The translations under genes were made by a program, and so were the position numbers. From Sinotaia quadrata (taxonomy: Eukaryota; Mollusca; Gastropoda; Architaenioglossa; Viviparidae), in NCBI GenBank assembly GCA_028829895.1, contig CM054179.1:47005891-47069890 (forward strand): a stretch of DNA of 64,000 nucleotides, read 5' to 3'. How positions within the stretch are numbered: position 1 is the first letter of the stretch; each line of letters opens with the position of its first letter. The notes under the pieces are model-generated. The model saw only the letters and a list, made by a program, of their open reading frames with translations. It was not told the origin of the DNA and did no database searches. Positions 25,301-34,300 of this stretch are shown here, piece after piece.

Positions 25301-28300
25301 GGGATCATTTTATTTGTAAGAGCCTCACACAAACAAATCAGAATTTGAGAATATATAGTTATATTTGTCATTGAGTTTATATGATTGCAGCACAGTATAG
25401 TATATGAATTAGGCATTTGTTAGATCAAGGACTAGAAATCGGGCATATCCAGAATGATTCATGCTGAGCTGTCTTGATAAGAGGTCCTTTTAGTTTCCTG
25501 ATATGTATAATTTATAAATATTTACATTTTTAAGGTAACAAAAATAAATGGCAAAGAGACTTGATAATAAAATGTCAAACAATATCTCAATGGTTGTGGT
25601 CTTTTATAATTAGTATTATATAACAAAACAATTGTAGGACATTTTAAAATAGGCAGTAAATGTTCACAAGAGTTATGAACTAAAATGCTGATACTGATTA
25701 TCATAACATTCTTCTGTTTCTGTCTTCTTACATATTCTAATTAATAACTAATGTTTTTTGTTTTTTATCTTCTTCATATAATTTGAATAACTATTAGTGT
25801 TTTTATCTTCTTCCATATTCTGATTTACTACTTGTGTTTTTATCTTCTTCTGTATTCTAATTAAGTACTAGTGTGTTTTTATTTACTTATATGTTCTTAT
25901 TAACAACCAGGGTTTAAAACTGTTTTTATCTGCTTATTGATCTTTCTGCTTAACTAGTGCTTTTGTCTGCTTACATATTCTTCCAAATCCAATTAACTAG
26001 TATGTTCTTCTACTTACTTATCCTTTAAAATCTAATCAACTAGTGTGTTTATCTACTTTCATAGCCTTTTGATTTTAATTAACTAGTGTTTTAATCCATT
26101 TGCAGATCCAGGCTACTGCTTTGATAAGAAAAGGAAGTTTACTCATGCAAAAAGACCAACAGAAGGAAGCATTGGATTGCTTTGCTCGTGCTGAAAAGAT
26201 AGATCCTCGCAATTCTGATGTCTATCACCATAGAGGACAGGTAATTAAGAAAGTGTAGGGTCTCTCATTTCACACATTAGAATTAACAGAAAAGGAAAGT
26301 GGGAAGGCATCTTGATATTTAGATTAATTTGTTAAATTTGAGATACTTATAAACTGTCTCATAACTAAAAGAATTTCATTTGTGCAGCTGCATCTTAAAA
26401 ATGAGATAATTGCATTTTCACTTTGCTTGATAAAAATTTTGTGTGTTGTCAATTTTAAATTGGGGTATCATTCTTTATTCACAAATTATAAACAGTTAAA
26501 AGTTTAACATTTTTTTCCATTTTCTTTTCTTTTGTAATTGTAATGAATCTTAGAGTTGTTGTTCTTTTGATAATGGTATACCTGTTTCCTAACATCTCAC
26601 TTTGTGAATTTTATGAGAAATGTAGCTATTTTAGCATCTGGATTGCTGCAGAAATTAGAATATCATCTGAATAAGTTTTAAACTTTAAACTTTAATTTCT
26701 TTCATAATCCATTGTTCCAATAATCAATCTTGGTCAAAATTCTTTCCTCTTGAGTTTAGAAGTTCTTTTTTCTTATTTCTTTTATTTAATATATCTATAG
26801 AATAAGAACTGATAAATGATTGGTTCTTATTATGTAATAATTAGCATCAAGAGCTTCAAGAAATTGTTAACTGTATTCATCAGTTTGTACTATAAAATCT
26901 CTATTTATACTCCCCATTGCTTCTTAAACAAATCTGTGGATCATATTGCTTAGAAGTTACTTACCTTGTTTTCGTTTGCATTTAGGACTGCATAGCATTA
27001 GTTCCATGGTGATATTCACTCTTTCCAAGTCATGTAGCACTGGGCTACATGCTTTGTTTTGTATTTTTATTTTTATTGTTTTTATATGTATTTTATTTTA
27101 TAATTATAATTAATTATTTTCATGTAGATTGCTCATTTAAATATCTATTACTAATTTTGTTGACAATTAATTCTAATGAAAAATGTTTCTATGTATATAT
27201 TGATGACATTTTTTTTCTCATTTTTACTAACATAAAATATTTATATAATATGAACAATTTTTCAAATTACTCATATGGAAAATTTGGTACTTCATCTCTC
27301 ACACACACACACACACCCCAATCCCCATCCCAAGTGTTTAAAAATTAATAGTAATTGAAACAAAGTTTCACTGAAGAGAGCACATGAAATACTTCATAAA
27401 CAAAATCAGCTACTTGCATTTTTTAAAGAATAAATAACTTACTTAAAGTTGTATACAGAAATATGTTGGGTTTGTATTTCAGCAACACCTGTTATTAGAG
27501 AGACTAAACGAAGCCATAGCAGATTTTGAAAAAAGCATTGCATTATCACCTAACTTCCCAACTTCATATGTTCAGAAAGGATTTTCTGGTAAGTAGCTTA
27601 TTGTGTATTTGGTATCTAAGGAATGTGTTGTGGTTGTATCCACTTTTTTAAGGACCAAGTAATCAGGAATCCATTATCTATATAGAGGATTATTTGTATG
27701 TATTCTTATTATTTTATATTGTATACTTATACAAATCATGGCTCGTTCACAATTCATTGTGGCTAAATGCACTGAGTCAAAACTTGAGTAAGGCTTGTTT
27801 CTTTGTTGTGCAAGCAGTTTAATTTATGCAGCAACATGAGGCACTTGAACATAGGACATTTTGCTTTTCACAAGTGTCATACTGTCATTATAAAAGAATA
27901 ATTATGTAGCCAGCTGTGTTGTAATGAGAATCTTGCTGGAACAGGCTCTTTCAATCATATATATATATATATATATATTTATCTATCTTATCTTTCTTTG
28001 GTCTTTAAAGTCAGGTTTTAGTGGGGAGATTTAGTAATATGCTTGTTTTCATACTGTAGTCCATTCTTTTTTACCTTTCTCCATTATATTTATTAACCCT
28101 TCTAGATTTATTACTTAAATTTTATATTGAGCTCATCATTTCTGATTATTGTGTAACATTAATAATGATACTCTACATTAAAAAGCATATTTTAGTTGCT
28201 CTGCACGCTTTTAATATTATATAACATCTGCTTTGTTTGAGTCCCACCAGTGTTGATGTAAGCACTGTCACATTTTATTTGAATATTATAAAATTTGAGT

Positions 28301-31300
28301 CCCACCAGTGTTGATGTAAGCACTGTCACATTTTATTTGAATATTATAAAATTTGATTTATTTGAGTCCCACCAGTGTTGATGTAAGCACTGTCACATTT
28401 TGTTTGAATGTTATAAAATCTGATTTATTTGAGTCCCACCAGTGTTGATGTAAGCACTGTCACATTTTGTTTGAATGTTATAAAATCTGATTTATTTGAG
28501 TCCCACCAGTGTTGATGAAAGCACTGTCACATTTTATTTGAATATTATAAAATCTGATTTATTTGAGTCCCACCAATTTTCATGTAAGCAAGGCCATTTT
28601 ATTTGAATATTATATGCAATCTGCTTTGTTTTAGTCTCACCAGGGCTGTTGTCATTTGCATATTGCAACATAGTCCAGTTGTTAACAAGAAATCCCTAAC
28701 AAGCACATTACCCAACCCAGGTGTAACTATCAGATTGTCTTTATTCCTCCAGAATTGTTCTTAAGACCGCCGTACTACTTACTATATGCAAAATACAAAC
28801 AAAATATTTTCTAGTCACAGTCATCAAATTTGATATGCTTATTGCCTTTGATTTGGATGAGAAAAGTCAGCTGTTAAAATTGAAATATCTTGTTTAGTTG
28901 GTGGTAGGGTTTTTCAATCATTTTTAGATTATTTTTTTCTCCCAGAATACATCAAATTTTAAACTTTATGATCATTAAAATATGTATGTTAGAAATATTT
29001 TTAATAATGCTTTTTATGATCCCTGATGCAAGAGCGCTTTTAAAGAAATCTTGAATAGAAAATATTATGTTGATTTTAAAATAAAATGCCATCTAAAATC
29101 TTAAAATTAGCTTGAAACTTCAATAAAGAACCAATAAATTGAGACAAATATTCCTTATAATATCTTACATACGGATGATTTCCACTAATAATGATTATTA
29201 TAGTACTGTTAATATTTTGTGTTGAGGCACAAAACATATCTGTATGCATCACTAGTGGAAGTCAGTTTTCAAATGGAAATTTTCTGCCAATCTCTAATTG
29301 TTTCACATCGAATTTTGCTTATACCATTAAGATTTGTACCAACAAAAAATTTGTGAAGAAATATCTTGGTTCATATATGGAATTGTCTTTTATTTGCTAA
29401 AGTTAATTTTGTCGAAGAAAATATCCCAGGGAGTAAGCAAGTACAACTTGGAACCACAGTTACTAAATAATTAAAACAATGAGATTCTGATTTCGTTTTA
29501 AAAAATTCAGTACATGATCTAGATCTAAACAGTTTTATAAAAGCCAAGATTTCTCAAATGGTTAGTCCAAAGAGCAATAATGAAAATTTTTTAACAGTTT
29601 ATGTCTCCGCCTCTCCCACACCTTCAAAAGAGTGGTAGTTTGGTGTTTACCAATACAGTGTAGGACCTGTTCAGCTGTTTGTCACAGAAATCCACATACA
29701 TACATACACCAAAGATGTTTTTCTGGCTCTTACTTTATTATGCATGCAAGGGTTATGCTTACTGGTTGTGTTCGCATGCAAGATTGCGCTTGGAATGGAA
29801 CATGATGGACAATACAGGACAATACAACATAGATATCACACTTCACTCAATGCAGGGCAAGATACTGTCTTTGATGAATGTTAATTAGGTTTATTATCCT
29901 ATTGGTTTTCCTTTCATACGATGACTAAATCCACCTTGCAAATCACTCAATTGCAAACATACTACCTAGGGGTGGGTTAACGTCCTATATGATATATGAG
30001 AAGATGAAAGTGATGAGAAAAAGAAAAGAAAGAAATAATTTTTAATTTCAAAATAAATTCAAATCATTGCCATATTTGCTGTACACATTTAAATTATCTG
30101 GCATATTTCTTAAATCTTTCTGTGAAAAATTTACACATGAATAAAGATTAACATGATTAACTTGAAACACCTTTCTCTGATGTAAGACACTTGCCACTAG
30201 TGATAGAGTATGTTTGAATTGCAGCCACTTGGAGATCAATATATCAGCGTTTCAGTTTATTTCACTTTTTTTAATGCTAACTAGTAAAATTGCCTTTCAT
30301 GTTCAAAAGTGTAAACTTTAAGGAAAAGCTTCTTTAGCTTATTTACAACAAAATTGAGAATTGGCTGATAAGCATTTTTTCTGATCAGGATTTAATCTTT
30401 ATAATTTTGCTCATATCACTTTGCTTGTTTACATGTTCAAAGGTTTAAACTTTAAGGAAAAACTTCTTTACCTTATTCACAACAAAATTGAAAAGTTGAG
30501 TGCTAAACATTTTTTTCTGATCTGGATTTAATTTAAAAATTTTGTTTTTATGTAACGTGTCATTTCTATATTTGTTTTTGTTTTGAAAAGAAAATAATTA
30601 TTAAATCACTTGGTCCATCTACAGGGCAAATTGATAGCAGTGTTAGTGATATCATAATTTTATTATGTCATTGTTTGTATTTATTTATGGCATATGATCT
30701 TGTAAATAAAATTGTATCAATTTATTAACAATGTCCAGTAACTTCATGGGTAAAATCTACTTAATTTCTTGCTGTGGTGAGAATGTCTGAATTTGTGTAT
30801 CATAAATTTCTTTTTGAATATTTTCTGTATGTATGTGCTTTGACAGAACATAGGCGAGCTATGATGATGCAAAGTCAGATTGAGATGGAGACTGCTAAAA
30901 AGACATTTGAGGAGACATTGAAAACTTTTCCAAAGTGTTCAGATGCTTATATGTTGTATGGGCAAGTAAGTAAACTAAAAGGATAAGTTAATCTTTCAGA
31001 TGCTTACATTTTGTATGGGCAAGTAAGTAAACTAAAAGGATAAGTTAATCTTTCAGATGTTTATGTTTTGTATGGGCAAGTAAGTAAACTAAAAGGATAA
31101 GTTAATCTTTCAGATGCTTACGTTTTGTATTGGCAAGTAAGTATGCTATAAGGATGTGATAGTCTTTCAGATGCTTACATGTTGTATTAGCAAGTAATTA
31201 AACTAAAAGGATAAGTTAATCTTTCAGATGTTTGCATGTTGTACGGGCAGGTAAGTAATCTTTAAAGATCAGTTAATCTTTCAGATGTGTACATGTGGAA

Positions 31301-34300
31301 TAGGCAAGTGATTAAAGTGAGTGAAAGGATTCTTTATTCTTTCAAATGGTACAGTAAACTGAACGATAAATAAATTTTCCCCCCTATCCCCTTTGTAGAG
31401 TTTGTTTTAATTTTTAACTTTAACAAATTTTTAATTATGTTACAAATTTTTAATCATGTCTCTCAGAATTTGTATGATGTTCTCATCTGGACTGTCCTGC
31501 CTTGAGATAATTTACATGGCATAAAAATATAAACAAGCAAAAATAAATTATCCTGCACATTTGGTTTAATTTAAATCTCAAATAAACCAACTTTCAAGTG
31601 AAATTAGTTTTTAAAAATCATTTTAGCAAAATTTTTTTAAACTGAGAATTTAAACATATTTTATAGAATTATAATGCACTGTTTCAAACAAATAAAATAA
31701 CCAGATGAGCATATTGTAAGAGGCTATGGTTTATGATGGTCAAACTTTCCTGGATACAGGGGCCCACACCCCCAGGGGTTGGGGTGGTGGGATAAAACAG
31801 AAATTAGTTTTCAGTGGACAAACTGCACACTTTATATCTTTCATACATTCTAATTAATTTTCCAAGGAAGTCTATAAAGATGGACATCTTTTGGGTCTTC
31901 ACATTGCATAGCCCATCAAACTTGACATTATGGTGACTGCCTATACCACTGCATTTATGAACTATTCAGTAGGCCAGGTTCATGCATTGCAAATTATTTA
32001 TAGCAGTTCTGTCACTATTATAAGGAACCTCACATTTCATTGCATTCAAATTATTTTGTTTTAAGTTCTTCAGTATTGTATCAAGGCGATATGTGGCAGT
32101 GAAAAATCAGTATTTCGGGTCATTTGGGTTTTTTGCATCTTTAGATAGTTTATTGTATGTTTTCAGAATCATTCATCATTTTGTCATAAAAATGTTGTCT
32201 TTATATAATAAAAGTGCTTTTATTTCACTAACCATCACATTTTTAGAGCGTTTTATTTCAAATACTATGTGAAATTGCCGATTTTTAAACCCTAGAATCG
32301 TGCCCTTCTTCAGCACTAATCACCAGTGGGGAAATTCTCAGTACCTCCCCTGCTTTTTTTTTCAGATTTCTATGTAGAGAATAAAGTGTCAGTAACATCA
32401 GATTGTTCTATTTTTAACATCGCCCCAAGCTGTTTCATATATAGAAAGTCTGATCATTCACCTCTTGATATTGTGTATCTGATTGCACAAAACACATGCG
32501 ACTGCAGTTGTTCCATAATGGCCTCTGTTTACATTTTTTTAATTCAGTCACCCAGGCTGAAAAAATGGTGCATATAAAATAAATGTATGCTTCAGTCAGC
32601 TTCCAAAAGCAAGCAATCAAGAAGAAAACAACTAGCAATTGCAAAGAATAATAAGAAAACTCAAAATAATATCATTGCTGCTGCTGTAGAGTTGAACCTG
32701 GTACCAAGTGACATTTCAAAGTTCATATATTACTTATTAGTTCACATTTTTCAATTTCTCCTTCTAGTGACAGTTTTTCTGAGAAAGAAGACCAGGGCAT
32801 AATTCAAAAGTGAATTGTATGTTTGTCTACTTTCTGAGAAAGGAGATGTTTTTGCTAAAAATCATAGTTGTAATTGGTTTACAATTACATTAATATACAT
32901 AAGAACTCTTTGTTCTATATTTTCTCGTTTTTGTGTTTTAGCAGTGTATCAGATTTTAGGAACAAGATTTCTCCAAAACTAGCAGTCATATTTGAATAAA
33001 ACTTTACACATTTATTCATTATATTGTTATTTACAAAGTGACAGAAGGAAATTTAGATTTGTTAATTAGCTTTTATTCCTTTCATTTGATTATATGTATT
33101 TGTGATGATTTCAAACATTTGGACAGAATACATGAATAAGTTAGAACTAGATTGTATTTTATTTCACTAAAACATAAACACTGTCTGGCTGTGTTCTATA
33201 CACCCTGAATATTTTCTGTTTAATATTTTGAGGAAAAAAAAAGAAACAACATAATTTTACTATTTTTACTAATTTTTTAATTGATTTTTTTCCTCAACAA
33301 GTATGAAAAGTATAGATTATCTCCCTTGTTACGCAGTTGTCTTCCCTTTGAAGCAAATAATTATTATTGATCGATTCTCCATTCATTTCCCTGCAAGAAA
33401 AGATATACTTTTGCTAACATTAGTTTACTACATTAATTATTATTTAAATACTTCATAGATATCTGATTTTTTACAAAATTAAATAAATAGCTTCGGAAGT
33501 CAAAGGGTTCAAATGCAGTAAGGTCCATCTGTGTACCTCCACCCCTGTATTCAAATACAGTTACAGTTGTTTTAGCCTGTCAATAATTCATAATTGCTTT
33601 AACTTCACATTACCTCTCAGACCATAACAACCCTGTTACAAAATGGAAGTTCTCTATATATCTTTAAATTTACCTAGATATTAACTGAATATCTTGTGTT
33701 GCTTTAAATATCTATATGACAGTTCTCTTGTAATCATAGTAATAATTTTCAGATATTATCTCGTTACTTAAAAATAATTCATGTATATGTGTGTGCAATT
33801 ATTATCAGTCACTCTGTGATCTTGGTCATTTTGATGAAGCGGACAAGCAGTTTCTCAAAGCTTTGGAACTTGAACCAGACAATGCAAATACAGTTGTACA
33901 TCGAGGGTAAATATTTGTATTTAAAACTTTTGTTAGGAATTTTTTAATTTTTGTGTATGTATTTGTGCCAGAGAGAGATAGAATAGACTAGGGCGGATGG
34001 GTAGAGAGAGTAACACATCTTTGCAAAAGAAAGTTAGTGAAAATTAAGATATTAATATTACAATTAAATGAAATTATATTGAAACAAATGTGCATGGTTA
34101 TAAATCTAATACTTTCTTGAATATTTTAAAATTATCTAGTGCTATCTGCTTTCATTTCACAAGACCTTACATCCACTGTTTTTTTAATAGATTAGTTTAG
34201 CAAATCTTCTGATATTTGATTGGTGATCTAGTTTACAATCAGGTTTTACATCTATGTGATCCATGTTGTTTTCTGCTCTTATGTAGTTTACTGTATAGAC

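Larger units (their letters stand above)
27589..30846 (+). other. TOMM70 intron 8
   Basis: GTAAGT donor at 27589 and TTGACAG acceptor ending at 30846. It contains an AT microsatellite (about 27957..27979), the 67-bp minisatellite (28234..28650) and a two-copy direct repeat (about 30298..30535). No gene is recognised. Confidence 0.85.
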
